A stretch of DNA of 64,000 nt, from contig NZ_BDJF01000016.1 of assembly GCF_001895205.1 (NCBI RefSeq), forward strand, positions 248,001-312,000. Reading direction: 5' to 3'. Positions within the stretch are counted from its first letter, which is position 1, and every line of letters starts with the position of its first letter. The DNA comes from Vibrio injensis. GTDB taxonomy: Bacteria > Pseudomonadota > Gammaproteobacteria > Enterobacterales > Vibrionaceae. Made by a program: the position numbers and the translations under genes. Below the pieces are notes generated by a model. The model saw only the letters and a program-made list of their open reading frames with translations. It did no database searches and was not told where the DNA came from. Positions 10,139 to 18,822 of the stretch are shown one piece after another.

Positions 10139-11415
10139 TACGCCGCTCCTTGCTGAGCGATATCCGGCTGCGCACTAAGGCGAGTGACAACGTCTAATGC
10201 GCTTTTCACGCCATCTTCATGAAAACCGTTATGCCAATAAGCGCCACAGAACCAAGTGTGATTGACGCCACTGATCTCTGCTTTGCGTTGCTGGGCAGCA
10301 ATCGCGGCACGGTTAAATACCGGATGATGGTAAGTAAATTTACGCAGCACTTTATTAGGATTGATATTTTCACTGCTATTTAAGGTGACACAGAACGTTT
10401 CCGAGCTGTTAATATGTTGAAGTATGTTCATGTTGTACGTTAAAGCTGGTAAACGAGTCTCTTGATCAGCCTCACCTGCTAAACGATAGTTCCACGATGC
10501 CCAAGCCGCTTTTCGCTTTGGTAGTAAGCTGGTATCCGTGTGTAAAATCACTTCATTGGCTTGATAACCCATTGCACCGAGTAATTCACGCTCAAGATGA
10601 TTAGCATCCGATAATAAAGCTAAGGCTTGATCACTATGACAAGCAAAAATCACCTCATCAAAGTGTTCTATCTTGCCATGCACTTGCAGTTCAATACCTT
10701 GTCCGCTCCGTCGCAACCACTCAACAGGAGCATTGAGACGAATCTTATCGCGAAAACCTTTGGTTAACGGTTCAATATACGCTCGAGAGCCACCTTCAAT
10801 CACATACCACTGAGGGCGATCCGTAATATCTAATAGGCCATGATTGAGGAAAAAACGCAAAAAAAACGTCAGAGGGAAAGCACGCATATCGGCCAATGAA
10901 GAAGACCATATCGCCGCCCCCATCGGTAAAATATAGTTTTCACAGAAATAACCCGAGAACTGATGATGATGCAAAAATTCACCAAGAGTTTGAACACTAT
11001 CTTCCGCATCATGAGCCGCCGCTTTAGCCAGTCGATTGAAACGCAAAATTTCGCGAATAAAACGATAAAAGCTTGGCTTAAACCAATTACGCTTTTGAGC
11101 AAACAGAGTCGTGATGGTATGACCATTATATTCCAATCCATTGGCATCATTACGCACACTAAAACTCATTTGTGTTGCAACGCCACGTATACCAATTTCA
11201 TTCATCATTTGTATGAAATTTGGATAAGTGCGATCGTTATATACGATGAACCCCGTATCAATCGCATAACACTGACCGTTTAGTTCAACATCTACTGTAG
11301 CGGTATGCCCACCAATATAATCATTCGCTTCAAAAATCGTTACATCATGCTGTTGATGCAAATAATGCCCACAAGTGAGCCCTGATACACCACTTCCAAT
11401 AATGGCTATTTTCAT
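10138..11415 (-). CDS. FAD-dependent amine-oxidase-like oxidoreductase
   Basis: A 425-residue flavoprotein. The dinucleotide-binding motif GSGVSGLTCG (about residues 7-16) follows the first beta strand and is completed by an acidic residue in TIFEAND. GGHTATVD (about 35-42) is the second FAD contact typical of amine-oxidase and phytoene-desaturase-like enzymes. AAGGAC lies just upstream of the ATG. Family members beside CFA-like methyltransferases are proposed or shown to desaturate methylated acyl chains (UfaD in furan fatty acid synthesis). That role is inferred here from context only. Confidence 0.88.
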   Translation of the reverse strand: MKIAIIGSGVSGLTCGHYLHQQHDVTIFEANDYIGGHTATVDVELNGQCYAIDTGFIVYNDRTYPNFIQMMNEIGIRGVATQMSFSVRNDANGLEYNGHTITTLFAQKRNWFKPSFYRFIREILRFNRLAKAAAHDAEDSVQTLGEFLHHHQFSGYFCENYILPMGAAIWSSSLADMRAFPLTFFLRFFLNHGLLDITDRPQWYVIEGGSRAYIEPLTKGFRDKIRLNAPVEWLRRSGQGIELQVHGKIEHFDEVIFACHSDQALALLSDANHLERELLGAMGYQANEVILHTDTSLLPKRKAAWASWNYRLAGEADQETRLPALTYNMNILQHINSSETFCVTLNSSENINPNKVLRKFTYHHPVFNRAAIAAQQRKAEISGVNHTWFCGAYWHNGFHEDGVKSALDVVTRLSAQPDIAQQGAA

Positions 11416-11427
11416 TGTTCTGTCCTT

Positions 11428-12153
11428 CTATGCGCCAACCAATCGCTTGACAATAGCGTGCTGCCAGCGGTAAGGCAGTGCTGCGATTAAACGAATTATC
11501 CAAGTAAATACCGCAGGGAAATAAATGCTCTGTTTACCTTTCGCCAACCCTTGTCTAATAGCGGCAGAGGCTTGTTCAACAGTAATGATCATTGGCATCG
11601 GAAAGGTATTTTTATCGGTCAGAGGGGTAGCAACAAAACCTGGAAAGATGGTAGAAACCTCTACCCCTTTCATCTGCCAATCTAATCTTAACGTCCGAGC
11701 TAAGTAGTTGACCGCCGCTTTTGAAGCACCATAAGCTTCTGCCCTTGGCAGTGGAAGTTCACTAGCAATAGAGCCAACAAAAGCCACTCGATGCCCTTGA
11801 GCTAGATAAGGTTGAATGCCCTCAATACAATGCGCGATACCCAGAACATTCACCTCAAAAACGCGGCCTAATAATGCAGAGTCCATCAGGCCATCATCGA
11901 TGTATTCACAACTTCCAGCATTAAGAATCCAAAGCGTTGGAACCACCGGCAAGGAAGATAAAGCGTCGATTGTGGCCTGACGATCAGTGACATCGGCGAT
12001 CAGAATTTCAATTCTTGGGTATTCAGCTTGTAATCCCTGCAATGCCGTCAAATTGCGCCCACAGGCAATGACCGACCAACCTTGTTGCGCATAATCTTTA
12101 GCAAGCTGCAAACCTATGCCTGAACTGGCTCCGGTGATCAAGACACTATTCAT
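11428..12153 (-). CDS. Short-chain dehydrogenase/reductase
   Basis: A 241-residue SDR-family NAD(P)-dependent oxidoreductase. The cofactor motif TGASSGIG is at about residues 7-14, the structural motif is seen as LNAG (about 86-89), and the catalytic YGASK (Tyr and Lys spaced YxxxK) is at about 142-146 with an upstream Ser in VGSIAS. The substrate is unknown. Its ATG overlaps the stop of the NTF2-like gene as ATGA, and 12 bases separate it from the FAD oxidoreductase gene, so it is the second gene of the operon. Confidence 0.92.
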   Translation of the reverse strand: MNSVLITGASSGIGLQLAKDYAQQGWSVIACGRNLTALQGLQAEYPRIEILIADVTDRQATIDALSSLPVVPTLWILNAGSCEYIDDGLMDSALLGRVFEVNVLGIAHCIEGIQPYLAQGHRVAFVGSIASELPLPRAEAYGASKAAVNYLARTLRLDWQMKGVEVSTIFPGFVATPLTDKNTFPMPMIITVEQASAAIRQGLAKGKQSIYFPAVFTWIIRLIAALPYRWQHAIVKRLVGA

Positions 12154-12569
12154 TGGCCTAACCTCCGTTTCACTGCACGAACTAAGCTACCTAGCAGCGG
12201 TAATTGCTCGTAGAGCATTTCACCGAGATCAAAATAATCTCGATGATAAATGACTTTATCATCTTGAAATTTAATCTGACTCATACCCTGGACATCAATT
12301 ACTCGACCACTGGCAAGCTTAGGATGCTGTAAATGCATCGTCCAGACGAGAAAAGCCGTTTGTTCAATTTGATGTTGTTCATGGATAGTAAATTCACATC
12401 GCTGTACATTCTGATAAAGGTTAATAAAGTAATCATGCAAGCTTTCTAGACCTTCAATACGGTGTGCAGGATCAGCAAAAACCACTTCTTGATGGTAGAT
12501 TTCTGGCAAACGATGCAAAGTATGCTTACTGAGCTGACAATAGAATTGACCAACCGTTTGAACATCCAT
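12150..12569 (-). CDS. NTF2-like (SnoaL-type) protein, first gene of the lipid operon
   Basis: A 139-residue protein of the nuclear transport factor 2-like fold; the conserved centre VVFADPAHRIEGLESLHDYF is recognisable. Members are small cone-shaped ligand-binding proteins or enzymes, often of unknown substrate. The frame is open further upstream to 12662, but that extension runs through the promoter and operator palindrome, so I choose the ATG at 12569, which is preceded by GAGG. It opens the eight-gene operon that runs to 6529. Confidence 0.82.
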   Translation of the reverse strand: MDVQTVGQFYCQLSKHTLHRLPEIYHQEVVFADPAHRIEGLESLHDYFINLYQNVQRCEFTIHEQHQIEQTAFLVWTMHLQHPKLASGRVIDVQGMSQIKFQDDKVIYHRDYFDLGEMLYEQLPLLGSLVRAVKRRLGQ

Positions 12570-12583
12570 GTGTAACCTCGTAG

Positions 12584-12608
12584 TTATACAAAATAATTTT
12601 TCGTACAA
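12584..12608 (-). promoter_or_regulatory. Degenerate second copy of the operator
   Basis: On the minus strand TTGTACGAAAAAT is followed by TATTTTGTATAAC, repeating the TTGTAC...GTAtAA layout of the main palindrome 45 bases further downstream, just before the NTF2-like start. The match is imperfect, so this is only a possible second binding site. Confidence 0.4.
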
Positions 12609-12631
12609 TGTAATGATAAGATAGTGCATTT

Positions 12632-12669
12632 TATAAAGTTGTACAAAAAAAATTTTGTACAACTTTATA
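12632..12669 (-). promoter_or_regulatory. 38-bp palindromic operator overlapping the lipid-operon promoter
   Basis: Two 17-bp arms, TATAAAGTTGTACAAAA and TTTTGTACAACTTTATA, form a perfect inverted repeat around a 4-base spacer. Within it, TTGTAC (minus strand) can act as -35 with TATCTT 17 bases downstream as -10, so a protein bound here would control initiation. The double TGTACA core resembles sites of the light-responsive LitR/CarH/PplR group of MerR regulators, but its spacing (10 between TGTACA cores) is not the exact published form as I remember it, so the regulator is a guess. Confidence 0.75.
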
Positions 12670-12711
12670 GATTAAGATACGACATGAAGAGATAAAACGA
12701 TCAATTGCGAG

Positions 12712-12742
12712 AAAAGAAAAACCAGCCCGAAGGCTGGTTAGT
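12712..12742 (-). terminator. Terminator after htpX
   Basis: On the minus strand AACCAGCC-TTCG-GGCTGGTT followed by TTTCTTTT: an 8-bp stem with a UUCG tetraloop and a T tract, just past the htpX stop. Confidence 0.9.
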
Positions 12743-12759
12743 CAATGATAAATAATAAA

Positions 12760-13623
12760 TTAAGAGTTACGCAATGCGGCAATACGTTTATCTAGCGGAG
12801 GATGACTCATTAGTAACTCCGTCACGGTACGCTTACCGTTAATACCAAATGCCATCATCGAACCCTCTAACTGCGACTCATGACTCATTTTCAACCGCTC
12901 TAAAGCGGCAATCATTTTGTGTTTACCGACCAGCTGAGCCGCCCCGGCATCAGCATGAAACTCACGATGGCGGCTGTACCACATAGTGATAAAGCTGGCT
13001 AAGAAACCAAATACCAATTCAAGAGCAATGGAAACGCCAAAATAGACCATGGTGTTACTGCCCTCGCCCTCATCTGAATTTCTCGAAGCGACAATATTGG
13101 CGATAAAACGTGACAGGAAAATAACGAAAGTGTTCACAACGCCCTGCATTAATGTCATGGTCACCATATCACCATTCGCAATATGACTGACTTCATGAGC
13201 CAATACCGCTTCAGCTTCATCTCTTGTCATATTGTGTAGCAGACCCGTCGATACGGCGACTAACGAGTCGTTACGCTTTGCGCCTGTAGCAAAAGCGTTC
13301 ATATCTGGCGCATCGTAAATAGCCACTGTTGGCATACCAATACCGGCTTGCTGCGCTTGACGGCTGACGGTTTGCAATAACCAATGCTCCATCTCATTAC
13401 GTGGCGTTTCAATCACTCTGCCCCCAACCGAGCGCAGTGCCATGCTTTTTGACATAAGAAGTGAAATAAATGAACCACCAAAACCAAATACCGCTGCCAA
13501 AACTAACAAGCCAGACAAACTGCCATGCTGAATGCCGGTTGTTGCATAAACGATATTCAGAACAACACTGAGCACCAGCACAACAGCTAGGTTGGTTGCT
13601 AAGAATAAAAATACTCGCTTCAT
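12760..13623 (-). CDS. htpX: Membrane zinc metalloprotease HtpX
   Basis: A 287-residue M48-family inner-membrane protease that degrades misfolded membrane proteins alongside FtsH. Two hydrophobic segments open the protein (about residues 4-27 and 37-57) and two more lie around 157-178 and 190-215. The zinc motif HEVSH is at about 143-147, and the distal zinc ligand lies in the EFHADAGA stretch. Length equals the family norm. A terminator with UUCG loop follows, so it is separate from the lipid operon downstream. Confidence 0.96.
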   Translation of the reverse strand: MKRVFLFLATNLAVVLVLSVVLNIVYATTGIQHGSLSGLLVLAAVFGFGGSFISLLMSKSMALRSVGGRVIETPRNEMEHWLLQTVSRQAQQAGIGMPTVAIYDAPDMNAFATGAKRNDSLVAVSTGLLHNMTRDEAEAVLAHEVSHIANGDMVTMTLMQGVVNTFVIFLSRFIANIVASRNSDEGEGSNTMVYFGVSIALELVFGFLASFITMWYSRHREFHADAGAAQLVGKHKMIAALERLKMSHESQLEGSMMAFGINGKRTVTELLMSHPPLDKRIAALRNS

Positions 13624-13840
13624 TACTTCTCTCCAAATAGGATGTTTTGATTAATTGTACCGATGATACCGTTCATATATCAGCCAACTTTTACTTTTAT
13701 ATAGAGATAGTGTTATCGATTTAATATTCAAGGTTAAGTGCTAAATTGCAACATTTAATGTCCGAGAAATTAACCAACAGATCCGATCAGTAAAAAGTTA
13801 GACTTTGGTCTTATTGAGAGGCGTAGTTAAAGCGATTAGA

Positions 13841-13854
13841 TTGATCTAAGTCAA
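13841..13854 (+). promoter_or_regulatory. FNR/CRP-type box upstream of a small gene
   Basis: TTGATCTAAGTCAA differs at one base from the FNR consensus TTGAT-N4-ATCAA. Its centre lies about 77 bases upstream of the ATG at 13925. No experiment supports it; FNR is the likeliest binder by sequence. Confidence 0.5.
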
Positions 13855-13924
13855 TGGCTATACGCAAACTATTTGCAGATTCAGCTAAAAAGCGGGTATG
13901 TCACAACAAGCAAAGGAAACTATC

Positions 13925-14092
13925 ATGGCCGAAGTCAATAGCTACCAAATGGCAATCGATTTATTATGTTGTCATCTAGGATTAACCGTTGAAGAAGCAA
14001 AACAACAATTGGGCATTACCACTCAGCCAACCATGCAAACCCCAGTGAGTGATATCCAACAATCGCTACTCGGTTTATCACAAGATAAATAG
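13925..14092 (+). CDS. Small hypothetical protein (55 residues)
   Basis: A short open frame with an AAAGGAAA ribosome binding site nine bases before the ATG. An in-frame ATG at 13898 lies upstream but has no comparable site. The product starts MAEVNSYQMAIDLLCCHLG and is predicted helical (LTVEEAKQQLG), without a signal or membrane segment. I do not recognise the family. The FNR-like box upstream and a clean terminator downstream suggest a self-contained, possibly oxygen-regulated gene. Confidence 0.65.
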   Translation: MAEVNSYQMAIDLLCCHLGLTVEEAKQQLGITTQPTMQTPVSDIQQSLLGLSQDK

Positions 14093-14103
14093 TCACCGTT
14101 CTC

Positions 14104-14148
14104 AAAAAAGCCGCCAATCGGTTCAATTCGAATAGCGGCTTTTTGTTT
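14104..14148 (+). terminator. Bidirectional terminator between the small gene and metE
   Basis: AAAAAAGCCGC and GCGGCTTTTT form the stem around a 20-base loop, with a T tract on the plus strand and the mirrored one on the minus strand. It therefore serves the 55-residue gene and metE, which converge here. Confidence 0.85.
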
Positions 14149-14164
14149 TGATTGTACTTCGATG

Positions 14165-16456
14165 TTAAACGTTAGCTTGCCACTCACTGCGCAAGGTTTT
14201 CGCCGCTAACACCAAGTTGGTCAATGCGGCTTCAACTTCCGGCCAATTACGCGTTTTTAAACCGCAGTCTGGATTCACCCACAAACGTTCTACGGGGATT
14301 TTTTCTGCGGCTTTACGCAGTAAATCTTCTATCCATTGTTGTGCAGGGATGTTGGGTGAATGAATATCATACACACCAGGGCCAATCGCATTGGGATAAC
14401 TAAACTCCTCAAAGGCTTTAAGTAGCTCCATATTTGACCGTGATGTTTCGATAGTGATCACATCTGCATCTAATGCTGCCACCGCATCGATAATTTCATT
14501 AAATTCGCTGTAACACATGTGAGTATGAATTTGTGTTTCTGGACGAGCCACCGCCGCAGAGATCTTAAAAGCATCCACCGCCCACGACAGATACGCTTGA
14601 TGATCGCGTTTTTTCAGCGGCAAGCCTTCACGAATCGCCGGCTCATCAATCTGAATAATATTGATGCCCGCATCTTGCAGATCGGCAACCTCATCACGTA
14701 AAGCCAGTGCTAATTGCTGAGCTATCTGCTGACGAGAAATATCTTCTCGTGGGAATGTCCAACATAAAATGGTCACAGGCCCAGTTAACATCCCTTTCAT
14801 CTGCTTGCTGGTTAATGACTGAGCATAAGTCGACCAACCTACTGTAATTGGCTGCGCTCTTTCAATATCGGCAACCACAATCGCTGGCTTAACGCAGCGC
14901 GAGCCATAACTCTGTACCCAACCAAATTGCGTAGTTTGAAAACCAGCGAGATTTTCCGCAAAATATTCCACCATATCATTACGTTCAGCTTCGCCATGTA
15001 CTAATACATCTAAGCCTAATGCTTCCTGACGCTGCACCGCATCAGCAATATGCCCTTTAAGCGCTTGCTCATACTGCGCTTGGGTTAATTTCCCTTGTCG
15101 ATAAGCGCTGCGCTCAGCACGGATATCACCCGTTTGTGGGAAAGAGCCAATTGTGGTGGTTGGTAGCAATGGTAAACCTAACACTTCTTGCTGATGATGC
15201 GCTCGTTCACTGTATGGCGCACTTCGCTCCGTCAGAGCTTGATCAATACTATTGACACGTGCTTGGACTCGAGGCTTATTAACATGCAGGGCACTTTTTC
15301 GCTCGACAATCGGTAAACTATAGGTATCACAAGCTAAGATCGCCGCTTGATCGCCATCTAGCGCTTTCGCGAGTAAAGCCACTTCGGTAATTTTTTGCTT
15401 GGCAAAAGCAAACCAGCTGCGCACTTCGGCAGATAAATGAGCTTCTAACTCGAGATCTACCGGGCTGTGCAATAAAGAACAAGAACTGGCTAGCCAAAGC
15501 TTATCGCCTAACTGTTCTTTTACCGGTTGTAATAAGGTCAATAATGAAGCCAAATCCGCTCGCCATACGTTGCGACCATTAATGACTCCTGCCGATAACA
15601 CCCAATCTTGAGGTAGCTTGTCGATGACGTTGTTTAATTGTTGGGGCGCAGTTGAAAGATCGATGTGCAAACCATTGACTGGTAATTGAATAATGTTATC
15701 TAACGTATCGACCACCGAATCAAAGTACGTGGTGAGTAATAGTTTTACCTCCCCTTGTAGCACTTGATAAGCTAATTTAAATGCATCTTGCCATTTTGGC
15801 TCTAACTCAAGGGCTAGAATCGGTTCATCAATTTGTACCCACGTCACCCCCTGTTTGGCTAATTTAGCCAAAATAGCTTGATACGCCGTTAATAGTCTCG
15901 GTAACAAACTCAGGCGATCAAATCCTTCTTCGACCTCTTTCCCCAAATATAAGTAGCTTAATGGCCCAAGTAATACTGGTTTGACTTGATGGCCAGCTTT
16001 AATCGCTTCATTGACTTCATCAAACAGCTGCGGCCAACTGACTTCAAAACTATCATCAGCACTAAACTCTGGCACAATATAGTGATAATTGGTATTAAAC
16101 CACTTGGTCATATCCGAGGCCGCACTGCCACTGCAACCACAGCTATTTTGCGATTGACCACGACCGACACGAAATAAGGTATCAATATCTGGAAAACCAT
16201 CACGATGACGCTTAGGCACATGACCAAGTAATAAAGTGGTCGTTAACACATGATCATACCAAGCAAAATCACCAGCCGTGACAAAACTTAATCCTGCTTC
16301 TTTTTGCCATTGCCAGTTTTGTTGTCGAATGTCACTGCCTAGCTGTTGTAATTGATGTTGCGTTATCTCACCTCGCCAGTATTGCTCTAAAGCGAACTTC
16401 AATTGACGTTTTTCGCCGATACGTGGGTAGCCTAGAATATGAGTCGTCGTTGCCAT
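14165..16456 (-). CDS. metE: Cobalamin-independent methionine synthase
   Basis: A 763-residue zinc enzyme that transfers the methyl group of 5-methyltetrahydropteroyltriglutamate to homocysteine. The frame is open to 16540, but the ATG at 16456 ([14 protein letters not shown]) has AAGGAT six bases upstream and matches the family start. The C-terminal zinc ligands are recognised in HTHMCYSEF and [11 protein letters not shown]. The N-terminal half is the duplicated barrel usual for MetE. It is transcribed divergently from metR, with tandem MetJ-type boxes in between. Confidence 0.97.
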   Translation of the reverse strand: MATTTHILGYPRIGEKRQLKFALEQYWRGEITQHQLQQLGSDIRQQNWQWQKEAGLSFVTAGDFAWYDHVLTTTLLLGHVPKRHRDGFPDIDTLFRVGRGQSQNSCGCSGSAASDMTKWFNTNYHYIVPEFSADDSFEVSWPQLFDEVNEAIKAGHQVKPVLLGPLSYLYLGKEVEEGFDRLSLLPRLLTAYQAILAKLAKQGVTWVQIDEPILALELEPKWQDAFKLAYQVLQGEVKLLLTTYFDSVVDTLDNIIQLPVNGLHIDLSTAPQQLNNVIDKLPQDWVLSAGVINGRNVWRADLASLLTLLQPVKEQLGDKLWLASSCSLLHSPVDLELEAHLSAEVRSWFAFAKQKITEVALLAKALDGDQAAILACDTYSLPIVERKSALHVNKPRVQARVNSIDQALTERSAPYSERAHHQQEVLGLPLLPTTTIGSFPQTGDIRAERSAYRQGKLTQAQYEQALKGHIADAVQRQEALGLDVLVHGEAERNDMVEYFAENLAGFQTTQFGWVQSYGSRCVKPAIVVADIERAQPITVGWSTYAQSLTSKQMKGMLTGPVTILCWTFPREDISRQQIAQQLALALRDEVADLQDAGINIIQIDEPAIREGLPLKKRDHQAYLSWAVDAFKISAAVARPETQIHTHMCYSEFNEIIDAVAALDADVITIETSRSNMELLKAFEEFSYPNAIGPGVYDIHSPNIPAQQWIEDLLRKAAEKIPVERLWVNPDCGLKTRNWPEVEAALTNLVLAAKTLRSEWQANV

Positions 16457-16497
16457 GGTCGTTATCCTTTTGATCATTGATTTTGTCAGACACCGCC

Positions 16498-16521
16498 ACA
16501 CTAAAAGATGTCTGGATGTCC
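16498..16521. promoter_or_regulatory. Tandem met boxes (MetJ operator)
   Basis: AGATGTCT and GGATGTCC stand directly side by side (16506-16521) and each matches the 8-base MetJ met box AGACGTCT at 6 of 8 positions; a weaker unit may precede them. They lie about 50 bases upstream of the metE start, which fits repression by MetJ with SAM. Confidence 0.65.
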
Positions 16522-16713
16522 AAACTATCTCGCTAATCAATCACTGACACAATCGCCAATTATTCAACTTGTTTATTAATTAAATTCATATTGAGACTTG
16601 ATAACTTCACTTCTTTAAATAACAAATGGCCATCTAGATGTTTACAGCTCCAAAAAAACAACGTAAGTTAAATAGTAATAGACAAAAATAAAGATAAAAA
16701 ATGACGGTGGCGC

Positions 16714-17625
16714 ATGATAGAACTTAAACATTTAAAAACCTTAGTGTCGCTGCGTGAGACAGGATCGCTAACCGCAACCGCAACCAGTCTCCACTTAACG
16801 CAATCGGCTCTATCGCATCAAATCAAAGATCTCGAAGCACGGATTGGAGGACAACTATTTTTGCGCAAAACACGTCCGGTCCGTTTTACTTCTGAAGGGA
16901 ATATTCTGCTTAAGGTCGCTGATGAAGTGCTACCAAGGCTGGCAAAAGCTGAAAATGAATTGGCCAGTCTAAAAGAAGATGTTAATGGCCGATTACACAT
17001 GGCGATTGAGTGCCATTCATGCTTTCAATGGCTGATGCCCGCGCTACGTGAATATCAAATTGCTTGGCCGAGCGTTACTCTCGATTTTTCTTCTGGTTTT
17101 GGATTTGAGCCTCTCCCTGCATTATTGGCAGGAGAGCTTGATTTAGTGATTACTTCAGATATTTTGCCTCGCTCTGAAGTACACTATGAACCGCTGTTTG
17201 ATTTTGAAATGCGTCTTATAACGGCAACCAATCATCCACTAGCCGATAAAGCGTTTATTAGCGCGCAAGATTTAGCCGATCAAACCATGCTGAGCTATCC
17301 GGTACAAAAACAGCGCTTGGATGTCGTAAAGCACTTTTTACAACCAGCAGGAATTGAACCAGCAAAATGGAAACAAGCCGATAACACCCTGATGTTAGTG
17401 CAAATGGTCTCTGCGGGATTAGGCGTTGCGACCTTACCGAATTGGGCAATCAGTGAATTTTCCCGTCAAGGCTTGATCACCAGTAAACCGTTGGGAAATG
17501 GCTTGTGGCGCAGGCTATTTGCCGCAACTCGTCACAGTGAAAAAGACAAACATTATCTGCAAGCCTTTTTTGCTATCGCTCGTCAACAATGCAAAAGCCA
17601 CCTCGATGGCATCAAGATGGCTTAA
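16714..17625 (+). CDS. metR: LysR-family methionine regulator MetR
   Basis: A 303-residue LysR-type regulator. The N-terminal winged helix (MIELKHLKTLVSL..., residues 1-60) contains TQSALSHQIKDLE, the recognition helix typical of the family; the rest is the effector-binding domain, which in MetR binds homocysteine. It is divergent from metE, the standard arrangement in gamma-proteobacteria, where MetR activates metE and represses itself. Length is the family norm. Confidence 0.95.
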   Translation: MIELKHLKTLVSLRETGSLTATATSLHLTQSALSHQIKDLEARIGGQLFLRKTRPVRFTSEGNILLKVADEVLPRLAKAENELASLKEDVNGRLHMAIECHSCFQWLMPALREYQIAWPSVTLDFSSGFGFEPLPALLAGELDLVITSDILPRSEVHYEPLFDFEMRLITATNHPLADKAFISAQDLADQTMLSYPVQKQRLDVVKHFLQPAGIEPAKWKQADNTLMLVQMVSAGLGVATLPNWAISEFSRQGLITSKPLGNGLWRRLFAATRHSEKDKHYLQAFFAIARQQCKSHLDGIKMA

Positions 17626-17663
17626 AAACTGATTAATTTGTAAAAACTAATAGGTTTGTAAAA

Positions 17664-17864
17664 TTAGACCGCTTTAAACTGGTTGGTGAGGGGGTCGTAT
17701 CTAAAACCCAAGTTCTGTAGCTTACCAACCACGTGTTCTTCATTCATCTCATACATGGAAACTAATTCGCCCAAGCTATCACATTCAAGCCGAAGCTTTT
17801 CATTTACAATACCGAGTAAAATAGCATCGTCAAGACGGCTCACATTGCTTAAATCCATCATCAT
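17664..17864 (-). CDS. DUF4250 domain-containing small protein
   Basis: A 66-residue soluble protein. The pattern DAILLGIVNEKLRLECDSLGEL followed by a short acidic segment and a C-terminal FRYDPLTNQF resembles DUF4250 proteins, which have no known function. Three consecutive Met codons open the frame (MMMDLSN); a GGAG site just upstream supports a start here. It converges with metR. Confidence 0.75.
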   Translation of the reverse strand: MMMDLSNVSRLDDAILLGIVNEKLRLECDSLGELVSMYEMNEEHVVGKLQNLGFRYDPLTNQFKAV

Positions 17865-17949
17865 GCTCCTCTATCATCACACGCCTTATTAACAAGCTTA
17901 GTCGTAATTAGCGGAATGAAAAGTGAACCGTCTCGCGAAACTCTGCCAA

Positions 17950-18627
17950 TTATAAATAAAGATGATGGAAGCCAGTCGCAGCGGCCAAAAGCAAGCCTTG
18001 GGCAACAATCAACTGTCCTTTGTTCACAGGTTTCACCAATAATAAGTGCCAACACCAAGCAACAATCCCTATTACTAGCAATAAAAAACTGATTAATAGA
18101 GGCTGAGTCAATGCTGACAAAGATGGCGCATCGAGTTGATAGGCATAAGGAACAATACAGAGTGTTGCGATCATCGCTGACACAATACCCACCACCGGTA
18201 ATAAACGATGAAAAGCTTGTAGACGTGTACGAGCGATCGTCAGTAAAAGATGCCCCAATATTGCGCCTAGTAAAAAGATCAAACTGAACAAAGACAAGCT
18301 GGCAGACACATTGACAGCATCAACAATCAAAATCGCAACAAAAGCTAACGCTAAACCATCAGCCAGATACATTACCCACAACGGCCCTTCTTGACGTGTT
18401 TTTTTAGTTTGTACCTGCGAGTAAAAATAAAGCAAAGCAAATACGACTAAAAATGCCTCAACTTTTAATGACGCAACAGCAAGCCACAGAATGGCTAGTA
18501 CAGGCAGTACTTTATGTACTCGCCCTCGTTGTCCCGGACAAATATCACCTTTGACCAACACTAGCGTCAATAGTATTTGCGCACCTAACAACATAGGAGC
18601 CATCACACTCAGTAGAGAATAAAGCAT
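17950..18627 (-). CDS. Polytopic membrane protein of unknown function
   Basis: A 225-residue protein with about eight hydrophobic segments and short loops, beginning MLYSLLSVMAPMLLG. The layout (eight short helices, about 220 residues) is reminiscent of the YhhN/TMEM86 lysoplasmalogenase family, but I cannot confirm the family's active-site residues, so no function is assigned. It sits alone on the minus strand between the DUF4250 gene and the divergent M16 protease gene. Confidence 0.6.
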   Translation of the reverse strand: MLYSLLSVMAPMLLGAQILLTLVLVKGDICPGQRGRVHKVLPVLAILWLAVASLKVEAFLVVFALLYFYSQVQTKKTRQEGPLWVMYLADGLALAFVAILIVDAVNVSASLSLFSLIFLLGAILGHLLLTIARTRLQAFHRLLPVVGIVSAMIATLCIVPYAYQLDAPSLSALTQPLLISFLLLVIGIVAWCWHLLLVKPVNKGQLIVAQGLLLAAATGFHHLYL

Positions 18628-18822
18628 AAGATCTTCGTTACGTAGTTAAAAATGGACGAGGATGATAACAAAAGCGTCGTACATCTGCCTACCTCGATGT
18701 TAAAACTGATAGTTGTATCATTCTTATTGATTCGATTCGTTATTCTCATCGAGGATCATAAATATCTAGCGCCATCATGAACAACTTCTTGTTTATAGTA
18801 CGGAAAAAATCATGAGGTCACT

